DNA of 64,000 nucleotides from Faunimonas pinastri (GCF_900110915.1 NZ_FOFG01000011.1:1-64000); one strand, 5' to 3'; shown: positions 33,472 through 43,373, numbered from the stretch's first letter. A program made the numbers and translations. Notes: generated by a model not told the origin, from the sequence alone.

Positions 33472-34445
33472 CCGCCTATCTTCTGCGCCGGCTCGGGCAG
33501 ACCGTCGTGACGCTCTTCGTCATGTCGCTGCTGGTCTTCATCGGCCTTTACATGATCGGCAATCCGGTCGACGTGCTCATCAGTTCCAGCGCGACCCCGC
33601 AGGAGCGGCAGGCGGTGATCGCGGCGATGGGCCTCGATCAGCCCCTCTGGTTCCAGTACTGGACCTTCCTGAGCCATGCGCTCACGGGCGATCTCGGCAA
33701 GTCGTTCGTCTATAACCAGCCGGCGCTCCGGCTGATCCTTTCGCGCATGCCGGCGACGCTGGAACTCGCGTTCTCCGCGCTCGTCCTGGCGCTTGTCTTC
33801 GGCATTCCGCTGGGCCTCCTGGCGGGGCTGAAGCCGAAGGCGCTGGTCTCGCGCGTCATCATGGTGTCCTCCATCCTCGGCTTCAGCCTGCCGACCTTCT
33901 GGATCGGCCTGATGATGATCATGCTCTTCAGCGTGAAGCTCGGCTGGCTCCCCGCATCGGGACGCGGCGACACGGTGAACGTGCTGGGCGTGCCGATCAG
34001 CATCCTGACCCTCGACGGCCTTCGCCACATCGCGTTGCCCGCACTGAACCTCGCGCTCTTCAAGATCTCGCTGGTGATCCGGCTGACGCGGGCCGGCGTG
34101 ATCGAGTGCATGCAGATGGAATATGTCCGCTTCGCCCGCGCCAAGGGCGTATCGGAAGCGCGGATCGTCACCGTCCACGTGCTGAAGAACACGCTGATTC
34201 CGCTGATCACCGTGATCGGGCTGGAATTCGGCTCGGTGATCGCCTTCGCGGTCGTCACGGAAACGATCTTCGCATGGCCCGGCATGGGCAAGCTCATCAT
34301 CGATGCGATCTCCGTGCTCGATCGGCCGGTCATTCTCGCCTACCTGCTGATGACGGTCGTGCTGTTCACGCTGATCAACCTCGTGGTCGATATCTTCTAT
34401 TCGGTGGCGGATCCGCGCGTCCGCCTTGGGGAGGCCGCAGAATGA
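33468..34445 (+). CDS. Dpp-type ABC transporter permease (DppB family)
   Basis: A 325-residue permease. The N-terminal helix starts MTAYLLRRLGQTVVTLFVMSLLVFIGLYMIGNPVDVLIS, the DppB pattern; the EAA-type loop MEYVRFARAKGVSEARIVTVHVLKNTLIPLITVIGLEFG lies near residue 225. It overlaps the hydrolase stop (ATGA) and the next permease start (ATGA), so it belongs to the same coupled operon. Confidence 0.94.
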   Translation: MTAYLLRRLGQTVVTLFVMSLLVFIGLYMIGNPVDVLISSSATPQERQAVIAAMGLDQPLWFQYWTFLSHALTGDLGKSFVYNQPALRLILSRMPATLELAFSALVLALVFGIPLGLLAGLKPKALVSRVIMVSSILGFSLPTFWIGLMMIMLFSVKLGWLPASGRGDTVNVLGVPISILTLDGLRHIALPALNLALFKISLVIRLTRAGVIECMQMEYVRFARAKGVSEARIVTVHVLKNTLIPLITVIGLEFGSVIAFAVVTETIFAWPGMGKLIIDAISVLDRPVILAYLLMTVVLFTLINLVVDIFYSVADPRVRLGEAAE

Positions 34446-35407
34446 GCGCCACGACCGAAACACCGCACGCAGACGCCGCGCTGATCGACGCTGCGCTGAT
34501 CGACCCGAATGTCGGAGAGGAGATGCCGCCGGAGCCGACGCGGCCGGTCATCCTCTTCCTGCAGCGGCTGCTGGCGGACAGGATCGGCCTTGTCGGCGTG
34601 CTTCTCGTCGGCGTGCTGGTGCTGGCCGCGGTCTTCGCCCCGCTGCTCGGCTGGCAGAACCCCTACGACCTGTCGCAGCTTGACTTCCTCGACGGTCGTC
34701 TGCCGCCCGGCTCGCATTCCTCCACCGGCATGACCTTCCTGCTCGGCTCCGACGACCAGGGCCGCGATCTCTTCAGCGCCATCCTCTTCGGCCTGCGCAC
34801 CAGCCTTCTCGTCGGCGTGGTCAGTGCCGTCATCGCGCTGGTCATCGGCGCCGCGGCCGGTCTCGTCAGCGCCTATGCCGGCGGTCGGATCGATACGCTG
34901 ATCATGCGCATCGTGGATATCCAGCTTTCGTTTCCGGCGATCCTGATCGCGCTGATCCTGCTGGCGATCCTGGGACAGGGCGTCGACAAGATCATCCTCG
35001 CGCTCGTGGTGACGCAATGGGCCTATTACGCCCGCACGATCCGCGCTTCCGCGCTGGTGGAGCGCCGCCGCGCCTATGTCGATGCCGCGCGCTGCCTGGC
35101 GTTGCCGCCGCGCAAGATCGTCTTTTCCCACATCCTGCCGAACTGCCTGCCGCCGCTGATCGTAGTCGTCACCATGCGCATCGCCTATGCGATCAGCCTG
35201 GAAGCGACGCTCTCCTTCCTCGGCATCGGCCTGCCCGTGACGCAGCCTTCGCTCGGGCTCCTGATCGCCAACGGTTTCAAGTACCTCATGTCCGGCGATT
35301 ACTGGATCTCGCTCTTTCCCGGCCTCGCGCTGCTGCTCCTGATCGTCGGCATCAACCTGATCGGCGACACCCTCCGCGACCTGCTGAACCCGAGGATGCA
35401 TCGATGA
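34442..35407 (+). CDS. Dpp-type ABC transporter permease (DppC family)
   Basis: A 321-residue permease. A soluble N-terminal tail of about 35 residues with a duplicated LIDAALIDPN element leads into the first helix. The DppC motifs are FLLGSDDQGRDLFSAILFGLRTSLLVG, the EAA-like loop RRRAYVDAARCLALPPRKIVFSHILPNCLPPLIV, and AISLEATLSFLGIGLP. ATG 34442 overlaps the DppB stop and its own stop overlaps the DppD start, both by ATGA. Confidence 0.94.
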   Translation: MSATTETPHADAALIDAALIDPNVGEEMPPEPTRPVILFLQRLLADRIGLVGVLLVGVLVLAAVFAPLLGWQNPYDLSQLDFLDGRLPPGSHSSTGMTFLLGSDDQGRDLFSAILFGLRTSLLVGVVSAVIALVIGAAAGLVSAYAGGRIDTLIMRIVDIQLSFPAILIALILLAILGQGVDKIILALVVTQWAYYARTIRASALVERRRAYVDAARCLALPPRKIVFSHILPNCLPPLIVVVTMRIAYAISLEATLSFLGIGLPVTQPSLGLLIANGFKYLMSGDYWISLFPGLALLLLIVGINLIGDTLRDLLNPRMHR

Positions 35408-36393
35408 CACCCGCAGCCAACGCGGAGAAGATGCTTGTCGTCTCCGGCCTGGAGACCCGCTTCAACACGTCCAGGGGGCCGGTCGCGGCCGTGCGCGACG
35501 TCAACATCGAGGTCGGGCGGGGCGAGATCGTCGGGCTCGTGGGCGAATCCGGCTCCGGCAAGTCGGTGACAGGCTTGTCGCTGATGGGGCTCATCGATGC
35601 GCCCGGCGAGATCACCGGCGGACGCATCCTGCTGAACGGCGAGGATCTCCGGTCCGTCGGGGGCAAGCGGCTGCGGCAGCTGCGCGGCGACCGCATCGCG
35701 ATGATCTTCCAGGATCCCATGATGACGCTGAACCCGGTCCTGCGCATCGACACGCAGATGATCGAGGCGATCCGCGCCCATGACCGGAAGATCAGCCGGG
35801 AGGCGGCCCGGCAACGCTGCCGGGATGCGCTGGGCCTCGTCGGCATTCCCTCGCCGGACGAGCGGCTTCTCGCCTACCCCCACGAGTTCTCCGGCGGTAT
35901 GCGCCAGCGCGTGGCCATCGCCATCGCCATGTTGAACAATCCCGACATCATCATCGCGGACGAGCCGACCACGGCGCTCGACGTGACGATCCAGGCGCAG
36001 ATCCTGGCGGAGATGCAGAAGCTCTGCCGCCAGCGCGGCACGGCGCTGATCTGGGTGACGCACGACCTCACCGTCGTCGCCGGCCTCGCCGACCGCGTCT
36101 ACGTCATGTATGCCGGCAGCGTCGTGGAGCAGGGGCCGGTGGACGCGCTCCTCGACCGGCCTATCCATCCCTATACGGATGGGCTGATCCGCTCGATCCC
36201 CTCGCATAACGAACCCGGCCGGCCGTTGCACCAGATCCCGGGCATGACGCCGGCGCTCGACCGCATGCCCCAGGGTTGCCGCTTCCATCCCCGCTGCGCC
36301 CGCCGCACGGAGGGCTGCCTTTCCGAGATCCCGCTGATGGATTTCGGCGGCGGTCGCCGCGCCCGCTGCATCCACCCGCTCGTGGAGGGCTGA
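35404..36393 (+). CDS. oligopeptide-type ABC transporter ATPase (DppD family)
   Basis: A 329-residue ATPase: Walker [10 protein letters not shown] (near residue 50), Q-loop [12 protein letters not shown], signature FSGGMRQRV, Walker B IIIADEP, H-loop WVTHDLTVV. The C-terminal oligopeptide-transporter extension carries the Cys motif [14 protein letters not shown], which in some Dpp/Opp ATPases binds an iron-sulfur cluster. Start ATG 35404 overlaps the permease stop; DppF follows 2 nt after the stop. Confidence 0.94.
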   Translation: MTPAANAEKMLVVSGLETRFNTSRGPVAAVRDVNIEVGRGEIVGLVGESGSGKSVTGLSLMGLIDAPGEITGGRILLNGEDLRSVGGKRLRQLRGDRIAMIFQDPMMTLNPVLRIDTQMIEAIRAHDRKISREAARQRCRDALGLVGIPSPDERLLAYPHEFSGGMRQRVAIAIAMLNNPDIIIADEPTTALDVTIQAQILAEMQKLCRQRGTALIWVTHDLTVVAGLADRVYVMYAGSVVEQGPVDALLDRPIHPYTDGLIRSIPSHNEPGRPLHQIPGMTPALDRMPQGCRFHPRCARRTEGCLSEIPLMDFGGGRRARCIHPLVEG

Positions 36394-36395
36394 TC

Positions 36396-37415
36396 ATGAC
36401 CGAACCGCTTATCAGGGCCGAGAAGCTTTCCCGCCGCTTCGCCAGGACGCCCGACTTCGCCGCCCGTCTAGCCAGTCGCTTCGGCGCGGGCGCCAAGCCG
36501 CGCGTGGTCCATGCCGTGGACGAGGTGGATCTCGCGATCGGGCAGGGCGAAGTTGTCGGGCTCGTCGGCGAATCCGGCTGCGGCAAGTCCACGCTCGGCC
36601 GCATCATCGCCGGCATCGACCGGCCGACCAGCGGCCGCGTACTTTATCGCGGTGAAGACGTCGCGAAGGCGGAGGGCGACCACGCCCGCCATATCGCGCT
36701 CAAGGTGCAGATGATCTTCCAGGATCCTCTGGACTGCCTCAATCCGCGCTACCGGATGGGCGACATCGTCGGCGAGGCGCCGAAGTTCCACAAGGTCGTG
36801 CCTGCCCGGGAGATCGACGCCCATGTCGACCGGGTGCTCAGCCAGTGCGGCGTCGACACCCGCATGAAGGATCGCTTCCCGCACCAGTTCTCCGGCGGCC
36901 AGCGTCAGCGCATCGGCATTGCCCGCGCTCTGGCGGTGCGGCCGGAGATGATCGTCTGCGACGAGTCGGTGGCCTCGCTCGACGTCTCGATCCAGGCGCA
37001 GATCATCAACCTCTTCATGCGGCTGCGCGAGGAACTGGATCTCAGCTACCTATTCGTCAGCCACGATATCGGCGTGGTGCGCCACATCGCGGACCGGGTC
37101 GTCGTGATGTATCTCGGCCGCGTGGTGGAGGAGGGATCGGCGGGCGAACTGTTCGCGGAGCCGAACCATCCCTATACGCAGGCGCTGCTGCGCGAAGTGC
37201 CGCGCCTCGACAATCGCCATGCGAGCTTCAACCCGCTGAAGGGCGAGCTGCCGTCGCCGCTTTCGCCGCCGTCGGGCTGCCACTTCCATCCGCGCTGCCC
37301 CTTCGCGATGGAGCGTTGCCGCGTGGAACGTCCGGCGCTGAAGGAGATCGCGCCCGGCCGCCGCTCCGCCTGCCATCTGAACGACATGGCTGCCGTCAAC
37401 CGGCCGGCGGCATAA
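36396..37415 (+). CDS. oligopeptide-type ABC transporter ATPase (DppF family)
   Basis: A 339-residue ATPase: Walker [11 protein letters not shown]-loop [12 protein letters not shown], signature [10 protein letters not shown]-loop FVSHDIGVV. Walker B reads [10 protein letters not shown], where the usual DEP is DES; the catalytic Glu is retained. The Cys-rich C-terminal extension ([14 protein letters not shown]) is present. Last gene of the operon; a hairpin follows before the convergent leuA. Confidence 0.93.
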   Translation: MTEPLIRAEKLSRRFARTPDFAARLASRFGAGAKPRVVHAVDEVDLAIGQGEVVGLVGESGCGKSTLGRIIAGIDRPTSGRVLYRGEDVAKAEGDHARHIALKVQMIFQDPLDCLNPRYRMGDIVGEAPKFHKVVPAREIDAHVDRVLSQCGVDTRMKDRFPHQFSGGQRQRIGIARALAVRPEMIVCDESVASLDVSIQAQIINLFMRLREELDLSYLFVSHDIGVVRHIADRVVVMYLGRVVEEGSAGELFAEPNHPYTQALLREVPRLDNRHASFNPLKGELPSPLSPPSGCHFHPRCPFAMERCRVERPALKEIAPGRRSACHLNDMAAVNRPAA

Positions 37416-37438
37416 GCGACCGACGCGCGTGGGCTGTA

Positions 37439-37470
37439 CCGGCGGGATGACGAGAACGTCGCCCCGCCGG
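37439..37470. terminator. bidirectional hairpin between Dpp operon and leuA
   Basis: CCGGCGGG (37439-37446) and CCCGCCGG (37463-37470) form a perfect 8-bp stem with a 16-nt loop between convergent stop codons; no T-run. Confidence 0.5.
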
Positions 37471-37478
37471 AATGCCGG

Positions 37479-39149
37479 TCAGAGCGCGTTGGCGGCGCTG
37501 AGGACGGCCTTTACAGACGCGGTTGCGATATCCGTGTCGATGCCGACGCCGTAGATCCGTCGATCGTCCGGCGTGCGGCATTCCAGATAGGCGACGGCCT
37601 GCGAGTCGGAGCCGCGCTTCAGCGCGTGCTCGTGATAGTCCACCACCTCGATGCCGAAGCCGCAGCGTTCGTTCAGCGCGGCGACCGCACTGGAGATCAG
37701 CCCGTTGCCGCGACCGGTCACGGTCGCTTCTTCCCCATCGATGCGGACGCGGCCGACGAAGACGCGATCCTGACCCGTCCGTCGCGGGCCCGGCTCCTCG
37801 TATTCCACGAGGTCGAAGCGCTGCTCGCCGGCGAGATGGTAGCTTTCCTCGAAGGCCGACCAGATATTGGCCGCCGTCATTTCCCGGCCGGTCCGGTCGG
37901 CGATGTCCTGCACCTTGCGGCTGAAATCGATCTGGAAGCGGCGCGGCAGCTGCAGGCCCTTGTCCTGCTCCAGCACCCAGGCGACGCCGCCCTTGCCGGA
38001 CTGGCTGTTGACGCGGATCACCGCCTCGTAGGTCTCGCCGAGATCGGCGGGATCGATCGGCAGGTAGGGCATCTCCCAGACGCCGTCATTGCGCTTGGAA
38101 TGGGCCGAGAAGCCCTTCTTGATCGCGTCCTGATGCGAGCCGGAGAAGGCGGTGAAGACGAGTTCGCCCGCATAGGGGTGGCGCGGATGGACGGGCAACT
38201 TGTTGCAATGCTCCGCCGTGCGAACCACGCGCCGCATATCGCCGAAATCGAGACCGGGATCGATGCCCTGCGTGTAGAGGTTCAGCGCCAGCGTCACGAG
38301 ATCGACATTGCCGGTGCGCTCGCCATTGCCGAAGAGGCAACCCTCCACCCGGTCGGCGCCGGCCAGGACGGCGAGTTCCGTCGCCGCGACCGCCGTGCCG
38401 CGATCGTTGTGCGGGTGGACGCAGATCACCACGGAATCGCGACGCGAAACGTGGCGGCAGAACCATTCGATCTGGTCGGCATAGACGTTCGGCATCGCCA
38501 CCTCGACGGTGCCTGGCAGGTTCAGGATCACCGGGCGCTCCGGCGTCGGCTGCCAGACGTCGAGCACGCGTTCGCAGATCTCCAGCGCGAAATCCGGCTC
38601 CGTGAAGGAGAAGGTTTCCGGCGAATACTGGAAGATCCACTCTGTTTCCGGCCGCTTCCGGGCTTCGCGCAGCATGATCTTCGCCCCGGCGACGGCGAGG
38701 TCGACGATCTCCTGCTTTTCCATGCGGAAGACGACGCGGCGGAAGAGCGGCGCCGTGGCGTTGTAGAGATGGACGATCGCCCGGCGGGCACCCGTGAGCG
38801 CCTCGAAGGTCCGCACGATCAGGTCCTCGCGCGACTGCGTGAGCACCTGCACCGCGACGTCCTCGGGGATGCGGTTACCCTCAATCAGGCCGCGAACGAA
38901 ATCGAACTCCGTCTGCGAGGCGGAGGGGAAGCCGATCTCGATTTCCTTGAAGCCGACCTCGAGCAGCATGTCGTAGAAGCGCATCTTCTTCTCGACATCC
39001 ATCGGATCGGCGAGCGCCTGATTTCCGTCGCGCAGGTCGGTCGAGACCCATCGCGGGGCCTTGGTCATACGGCGGGAGGGCCATTGCCGGTCCGGCAGGT
39101 CGATGCCGGATTCGAAGGGGCGGTACTTGGTCTCTGGATTCGTCAACAT
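37479..39149 (-). CDS. leuA: 2-isopropylmalate synthase
   Basis: A 556-residue enzyme of leucine biosynthesis that condenses acetyl-CoA with 2-oxoisovalerate. The HMGL-like catalytic domain opens with [19 protein letters not shown] (near residue 34). The metal-binding [40 protein letters not shown] (His pair, near residue 245) shows the signature of the family. A C-terminal regulatory domain ([34 protein letters not shown]) should bind leucine. The length and [26 protein letters not shown] start match the long LeuA type found in actinobacteria and many alphaproteobacteria. Confidence 0.95.
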   Translation of the reverse strand: MLTNPETKYRPFESGIDLPDRQWPSRRMTKAPRWVSTDLRDGNQALADPMDVEKKMRFYDMLLEVGFKEIEIGFPSASQTEFDFVRGLIEGNRIPEDVAVQVLTQSREDLIVRTFEALTGARRAIVHLYNATAPLFRRVVFRMEKQEIVDLAVAGAKIMLREARKRPETEWIFQYSPETFSFTEPDFALEICERVLDVWQPTPERPVILNLPGTVEVAMPNVYADQIEWFCRHVSRRDSVVICVHPHNDRGTAVAATELAVLAGADRVEGCLFGNGERTGNVDLVTLALNLYTQGIDPGLDFGDMRRVVRTAEHCNKLPVHPRHPYAGELVFTAFSGSHQDAIKKGFSAHSKRNDGVWEMPYLPIDPADLGETYEAVIRVNSQSGKGGVAWVLEQDKGLQLPRRFQIDFSRKVQDIADRTGREMTAANIWSAFEESYHLAGEQRFDLVEYEEPGPRRTGQDRVFVGRVRIDGEEATVTGRGNGLISSAVAALNERCGFGIEVVDYHEHALKRGSDSQAVAYLECRTPDDRRIYGVGIDTDIATASVKAVLSAANAL

Positions 39150-39523
39150 AGCGGGTCTTCACTGAGCTGGTATTCGGAATGGGGGGTCGAATACGGCAGA
39201 GCTACAGCCGTCGGGCAGCCGTCAGTCCCGACGACCGTCGATAAGTCGCAGAGCCCGGAAAAGGATCAGAGACGCCGGAAAGATCGGCTCAAGGCAGGAG
39301 ATGAAAGATCGGTCGGTGACCATGATGATGTCCGCACAGGCAACGTTCAAACGACAGAGATCCCGCCTTCCTCAGAAGGTCGGGCCGGAAAGTCGAAGAA
39401 GTGCACCGTTGCGGAATGTCATGACTTGCCGTTTTTCACAGCGGCGCGTCCGTGTCAACCCGCAGGGAGCCCCCGCGCGTGGGCCCGGTGCAGGCACGAG
39501 GCGAGGACGACGAAGCGTCCGCG
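39150..39523 (-). other. leuA upstream region without a gene
   Basis: No convincing gene in 374 bp. On the leuA strand a perfect 7-bp hairpin (CGTCGGG, 11-nt loop, CCCGACG) lies about 60 bp before the start, within a stretch of repeated GACGG/CCGTC elements. A 33-codon frame ahead of it has a few scattered Leu codons, but not the cluster expected for a leucine attenuator peptide, so I do not call an attenuator. Confidence 0.35.
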
Positions 39524-40012
39524 TTACGCAGAGCAGGACGCTGCCGGGAGAAGCTGCGCGGAAACGGCCGTCTTCAACCGCTGGGGCTCCGCTCTGAACA
39601 CCGCATTGGGAGCGCCTGCCGCCGCCCAGACGAAGTCATGCTCCAGGAGGCCGGGATCCATGAAAATCGGGATCGGAGCGATGTGCCCCAGCGGCGACAC
39701 ACCGCCGATCGCGAAGCCGGTGACCTCGCGCACCCGCTTCGCGTCGGCCCGCTCCAGCTCTCCGCCCACGGCGTGGCCGGCTCGTTCGAGGTCCACCTGA
39801 CGATCGCCCGCAACGAGCAGCAGGACGAGTTCGCCTGTCGCTTTTTTCTGGAAGACGAGAGACTTGACGATCTGCGCCTCCGAGCAACCGCAAGCGGACG
39901 CGGCCTCGCGGGCGGTGCGCGTGCTCTCCGGCATGGTCAGGATATCGATGTCGAGGCCAGCACCTGCGGCTGCCTCCTTGACGCGCGTCGTGCTTTTCAT
40001 CCTCGTCCCCAT
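39524..40012 (-). CDS. YbaK/EbsC-type aminoacyl-tRNA deacylase
   Basis: A 162-residue protein of the YbaK/ProX superfamily, which removes wrong amino acids from tRNA (for example Cys-tRNA-Pro). Visible: RTAREAASACGCSEAQIVKSLVFQ (residues 32-55, with the conserved Lys), LLLVAGDRQVDL, and the glycine-rich AIGGVSPLGH near residue 107, followed by FMDPGLLEHDFVWAAAG. The first Met at 40012 lacks a ribosome binding site; the next at 40000 is preceded by GGGGACGAGG and could be the true start. Stands alone. Confidence 0.88.
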   Translation of the reverse strand: MGTRMKSTTRVKEAAAGAGLDIDILTMPESTRTAREAASACGCSEAQIVKSLVFQKKATGELVLLLVAGDRQVDLERAGHAVGGELERADAKRVREVTGFAIGGVSPLGHIAPIPIFMDPGLLEHDFVWAAAGAPNAVFRAEPQRLKTAVSAQLLPAASCSA

Positions 40013-40114
40013 GCACTTTGTTTGAATGTTCCTCCGAACGATAAAAGCGACCCATGCCGCGAGGCAATGCCTTGGCTTGCCCCGACGCTTTGCGATGTCT
40101 CGCCTCGCTGCGCG

Positions 40115-40579
40115 TCAGCTTCCGGGGAACACCGGCGCGAAGCGGAGGCCCACGCCCAGTCTGTTCCATGCGTTGATGGTGGCGATGGCTGCCGTGAGGA
40201 AGATCGCTTCCGCCTCCGAGACGTGCAGGCGCAGCCGGCCGAAGGCGTCTTCCGGGGGCGATGCGGAGGGCAGGGCGGTCAGGAGTTCGGCCCATTCCAG
40301 GGCGGCTTTCTCCCGGTCGGAGAACAGGCCGGCATCCCGCCACGCGGCGAGGAGGTCGAGTTTGGCGGCCGCGACGCCGATCTTGCGCGCGATGTTCAGA
40401 TGGTGCTGCACGCAGAAAGCGCAGCCGTTGATCTGCGAGACGCGCAGCTTCACCAGTTCGGTGAGTTGCTTCTCCAGACCGGAAGCGTCGACGGCCTTGC
40501 CGAGCGCCAGCAGCCCGGCCTCGATGCCCGGCGCTGTGGACGCGAAGGTCTCGTAATCGACGTTCGCGGCGTGGGACAT
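40115..40579 (-). CDS. AhpD-like carboxymuconolactone decarboxylase family protein
   Basis: A 154-residue alkylhydroperoxidase AhpD-type protein. The redox motif is NGCAFCVQHHLNIARKIG (CxxC followed by HxxxAR-type His, near residue 51), characteristic of peroxidase members rather than true decarboxylases. ELVKLRVSQIN precedes it. It is divergent from a MarR regulator 65 bp away, with an inverted repeat between them; such pairs usually respond to oxidants or electrophiles. Confidence 0.92.
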   Translation of the reverse strand: MSHAANVDYETFASTAPGIEAGLLALGKAVDASGLEKQLTELVKLRVSQINGCAFCVQHHLNIARKIGVAAAKLDLLAAWRDAGLFSDREKAALEWAELLTALPSASPPEDAFGRLRLHVSEAEAIFLTAAIATINAWNRLGVGLRFAPVFPGS

Positions 40580-40606
40580 GGTTGGCTACTCCGGGGGAAA
40601 ACGGTA

Positions 40607-40631
40607 ATATCAGACCTCGGACATGATATCA
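40607..40631. promoter_or_regulatory. candidate MarR operator
   Basis: ATATCA (40607-40612) and TGATAT (40624-40629) form a 6-bp inverted repeat with an 11-bp spacer; the right arm is itself an 8-bp palindrome (TGATATCA). It lies in the short gap between the divergent AhpD-like and MarR genes. Confidence 0.5.
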
Positions 40632-40644
40632 GAGTACTGAGAAT

Positions 40645-41094
40645 ATGCGCAAGGTGCCGGAGGCGGGCGAGGGCAAGCGGGGCGAGGGCGGCTATCTCGG
40701 CTACCTGCTCAGGCAAGCGGCCGCCGCTTATCGTAACCGGGCGGAGCGGGCGCTCTCCGACCTTGGCCTGACGCAGCCGCAGTTCTCGGTTCTCACGATG
40801 GTGACGGCCTATCCGGGCCTGTCGAACGCGGACGTGGCGCGCCTCTCGCTGCTGACCCCGCAAACCGCCAATGTGATCGTCGTCAATCTGGAGAAGAGCG
40901 GCGCGATCCGGCGCACGCCTCACGCGGTGCACGGCCGCATCCAGCAGATCGAGGTGACCGAGCATGGCGCGGCGCTTCTCGCCGTTGCCAGGGAGCGAAT
41001 CCAGGCGCTCGAAGGGGAATTGACGGACGACATGCCCCCCGACGAGGAGCGCATCGTCCGCAAGTGGCTCGTCGGGGTGGCGGAAGGCGGCTGA
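40645..41094 (+). CDS. MarR-family transcriptional regulator
   Basis: A 149-residue MarR protein with the winged-helix domain: GYLLRQAAAAYRNRAERALSDLGLTQPQFSVLTMVTAYPGLSNADVARLSLLTPQTANVIVVNLEKSGAIRRTPHAVHGRIQQIEVTEHG. The wing motif (RxxxxxGRxxxxxxT) is intact. No Cys lies in the DNA-binding part, so a ligand-sensing rather than OhrR-type thiol mechanism is more likely. Its divergent neighbour (AhpD-like) is the obvious target. Confidence 0.93.
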   Translation: MRKVPEAGEGKRGEGGYLGYLLRQAAAAYRNRAERALSDLGLTQPQFSVLTMVTAYPGLSNADVARLSLLTPQTANVIVVNLEKSGAIRRTPHAVHGRIQQIEVTEHGAALLAVARERIQALEGELTDDMPPDEERIVRKWLVGVAEGG

Positions 41095-41268
41095 TCCGGA
41101 CTGCCCGGAATTGCGGGCTTTGTATTCGGCTGGAAGAGTACCGACGCGGCGGCCACGACCGCATCGGCAGGATCAGCTATCGCGGGAGACTGCCTTTGCG
41201 TCACCGCAGGGCAAAGCGAGCGGCAGCGACCGGTCAGCGCGGTCGGGCAGCGTGCCCGGCTGGCGTTT

Positions 41269-41898
41269 TCATCGCCACCCATCCGGAAGAGCGGGGCCGG
41301 GATCCTGCAACGGGCCGACGTAAAGTCCCGCCTGCTTCCGGGACGAAGCGACGTCCTCCGCACTCATCGAGTCGAAGGCCTTTCTCGCTCCGGCGACATA
41401 TTCGGCCCGGGTTCTGTCGACCAGCGCGCTCCACAGTTTGGCGGTCATGTTGGAGGGCCGCTCGCCGTAGAGCGGGAAGTGGCTTTCGTAGGCCATAGCC
41501 CGCTCCACCACGGCTTTCCAGGCCCCGACGTCGCTGGCGATCCAGCCGTTGACCTGCGGTCCGAGACCGTCGTTGATGGAAGCGCGCAACGCGCTGGCGC
41601 CGTCGCCGTTCTGATCGGCGAGCGCCCAAGGCCGCGTGCGCTCCTGGAAGACATAGAACCAGAAGGTTGCCTGCAGACGCGCTCCCTTCGCCCAGAGCGC
41701 CTGTACCGCCGTTGCGTAACTGAAGGGGTCGGCAAGCTCCGGGTGGGCGAGGATCTGGTCCGTCGGCAATGCCGTCGTGCTCGGTTCGGCCGCACTCATG
41801 TCCGGTATCGGCTCCTCGGCCCGCAGGCCGGACCCGCTGAGGACGAGAATCGCGAGGCCGGTGGCAACAGCCAGTCCTGCTTTCCTGATCGCTGACAT
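41269..41898 (-). CDS. exported protein of unknown function
   Basis: A 209-residue protein. ATG 41898 follows AAGGAAGGA and gives a signal peptide (MSAIRKAGLAVATGLAILVLSGSGLRAEE); the frame upstream to 42021 lacks a ribosome binding site. The mature protein is soluble, with WFYVFQERTRPWALADQNGDGASALRASINDGLGPQVNGWIASDVGAWKAVVERAMAYE. The DQNGDG loop resembles an EF-hand Ca2+ site but is a single copy. A C-terminal helical part ends in ADPGPALPDGWR-like sequence. No family recognised. Convergent with the MarR gene across a 174-bp gap. Confidence 0.65.
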   Translation of the reverse strand: MSAIRKAGLAVATGLAILVLSGSGLRAEEPIPDMSAAEPSTTALPTDQILAHPELADPFSYATAVQALWAKGARLQATFWFYVFQERTRPWALADQNGDGASALRASINDGLGPQVNGWIASDVGAWKAVVERAMAYESHFPLYGERPSNMTAKLWSALVDRTRAEYVAGARKAFDSMSAEDVASSRKQAGLYVGPLQDPGPALPDGWR

Positions 41899-42032
41899 CG
41901 GCAGATCCTTCCTTGTCCTCTGGTGGGCCGCGCTTCGGCGCCGTGCTGCGATCCCGCGAGGGGCGCCGGTGACGAAAAGGCCGAGCTTCGCCCGACTGCG
42001 GACCTTGACTCGATAGACCACAGAGGCTCCTT

Positions 42033-42064
42033 ATAACGATACAACATCCATTATTCTGGAATGG
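42033..42064 (+). promoter_or_regulatory. shared regulon motif, + arm
   Basis: ATAACGATA (42033-42041) and, 18 nt on, AATGG (42060-42064) ahead of the SelA-like gene. A similar arrangement occurs before the divergent binding-protein gene at 51443-51472. Within it CCATT-N7-AATGG (42048-42064) is a dyad. A candidate IclR-type operator. Confidence 0.45.
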
Positions 42065-42071
42065 ACAGAAC

Positions 42072-43268
42072 GTGGCACTTCCGATCCGACAGCAACTTGG
42101 CCTGCGCCCGATCATCAATGTTTCCGGCACGATGACGGGGCTTGGAGCATCCATCGTCGTCTCGGAGGCGGTGGAGGCCATCACGGCCGTCCTGCCGGAA
42201 TTCGTGGAGATTTCCGATCTCCAGCGCAAGGCCAGTGCGGTCATTGCCCGCCTCTGCGGTTCGGAAGCCGGTTTCGTCACGGCGTCCTGCAGCGCCGGTA
42301 TCACGCTTTCGGTCGCGGCCTGCATGACGGGCAGCGATCTTTCGGCAATCGAGCGGCTGCCGGATACGACGGGCCTGAAGAACGAAGTCCTGATCCAGAC
42401 CGGCCATATGGTGGGCTACGGCGCGCCGGTAGAGCAGGGGATCCGGCTGGCCGGGGCCGGGGTGGTGCCCGTTGGGCAGGCGACGCATGTCGCGGGCTAT
42501 CAGCTTGCGGGCGCCATCACCGAGCGGACCGCGGCGGCCGTCTACGTGATTTCGCACCATGCCGTTCAATACGGAATGCTGCCGCTGAAGCAGTTCTGCG
42601 ACATCGCGCATTCCAAGGGCGTGCCGGTGATCGTGGACGCGGCATCGGAATACGATCTCAGGGGCTTTCTGGAGGCGGGCGCCGACATCGCACTCTACTC
42701 GTCCCACAAATTTCTGGGCGGTCCGACCGGTGGCATCGTCGCCGGCAGCAAGGATCTGGTCCGCGCCACGTATCTCCAGAATAATGGCATCGGCCGTGGC
42801 ATGAAGGTCGGCAAGGAAGGCATGGTCGGCACGATCGCCGCGCTGACGGCCTGGGAGAAGCGGGACCACGAGGGCATCCGCAGGCGCGAAAAGGCGGCGC
42901 TGGACCTTTGGCTTCAGCGGCTGAACGGACGACCGGGGGTTGTCGTGACGATCGATCCCGATCCCACGCATAACCCGCTCGACCGGCTCAAGGTTTCCGT
43001 CGAGCCACAGGCTGCGCACATCACGGCCTGGGATCTCGCAGATGCGATGTCCCGCGGCACGCCGCCGATCATCGTGCGCGATCACGAGGTGGAGCACGGC
43101 TATTTCTATCTCGATCCCTGCAACCTGCACGAGGGCGAGGAGACGGTCGTCGCGGACCGGCTGACGGAGGAACTGGACAAGGCGCGCGCCTCCAACGAGA
43201 TCATCGCCAGCGACCTCGGCGAGCGGCTGGCCCGCCGGGAAGCGAGCATCACGGCCTGGCCGGACTGA
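42072..43268 (+). CDS. SelA-like PLP-dependent enzyme
   Basis: A 398-residue fold-type I PLP enzyme related to SelA and D-glucosaminate-6-phosphate ammonia lyase (DgaE); many such proteins are labelled L-seryl-tRNA(Sec) selenium transferase wrongly. The PLP lysine lies in [16 protein letters not shown] (near residue 213), preceded by [14 protein letters not shown], with the PLP-ring Asp. The N-terminal [39 protein letters not shown] matches the SelA-related group. GTG 42072 is the start. The function is probably a beta-elimination or ammonia-lyase step. It is 105 bp before the IclR gene, and RidA, an enzyme that clears enamine/imine products of such lyases, lies just downstream on the other strand. 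Confidence 0.85.
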   Translation: MALPIRQQLGLRPIINVSGTMTGLGASIVVSEAVEAITAVLPEFVEISDLQRKASAVIARLCGSEAGFVTASCSAGITLSVAACMTGSDLSAIERLPDTTGLKNEVLIQTGHMVGYGAPVEQGIRLAGAGVVPVGQATHVAGYQLAGAITERTAAAVYVISHHAVQYGMLPLKQFCDIAHSKGVPVIVDAASEYDLRGFLEAGADIALYSSHKFLGGPTGGIVAGSKDLVRATYLQNNGIGRGMKVGKEGMVGTIAALTAWEKRDHEGIRRREKAALDLWLQRLNGRPGVVVTIDPDPTHNPLDRLKVSVEPQAAHITAWDLADAMSRGTPPIIVRDHEVEHGYFYLDPCNLHEGEETVVADRLTEELDKARASNEIIASDLGERLARREASITAWPD

Positions 43269-43373
43269 GGGCAGCGGGAGCGGGCGAGCCATCCAGGTGG
43301 TTCGCTTGACCCGACGGCGCCCCGCGACCATGTGCTTCCATCGCGAAGCTGGCGGGCTTAGGATCGACCGGAC

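Noticed and set aside
37479-39149. LeuA as a homocitrate or citramalate synthase
   Set aside because: The long N-terminal extension and the C-terminal regulatory domain match the long type of 2-isopropylmalate synthase.
39150-39420. Leucine attenuator upstream of leuA
   Set aside because: The leader-like frame has only scattered Leu codons and there is no terminator hairpin with a T-run before the leuA start.
42072-43268. True selenocysteine synthase SelA
   Set aside because: It lies in a catabolic transport cluster without selB or selC, and its N-terminus matches the SelA-related lyase group.
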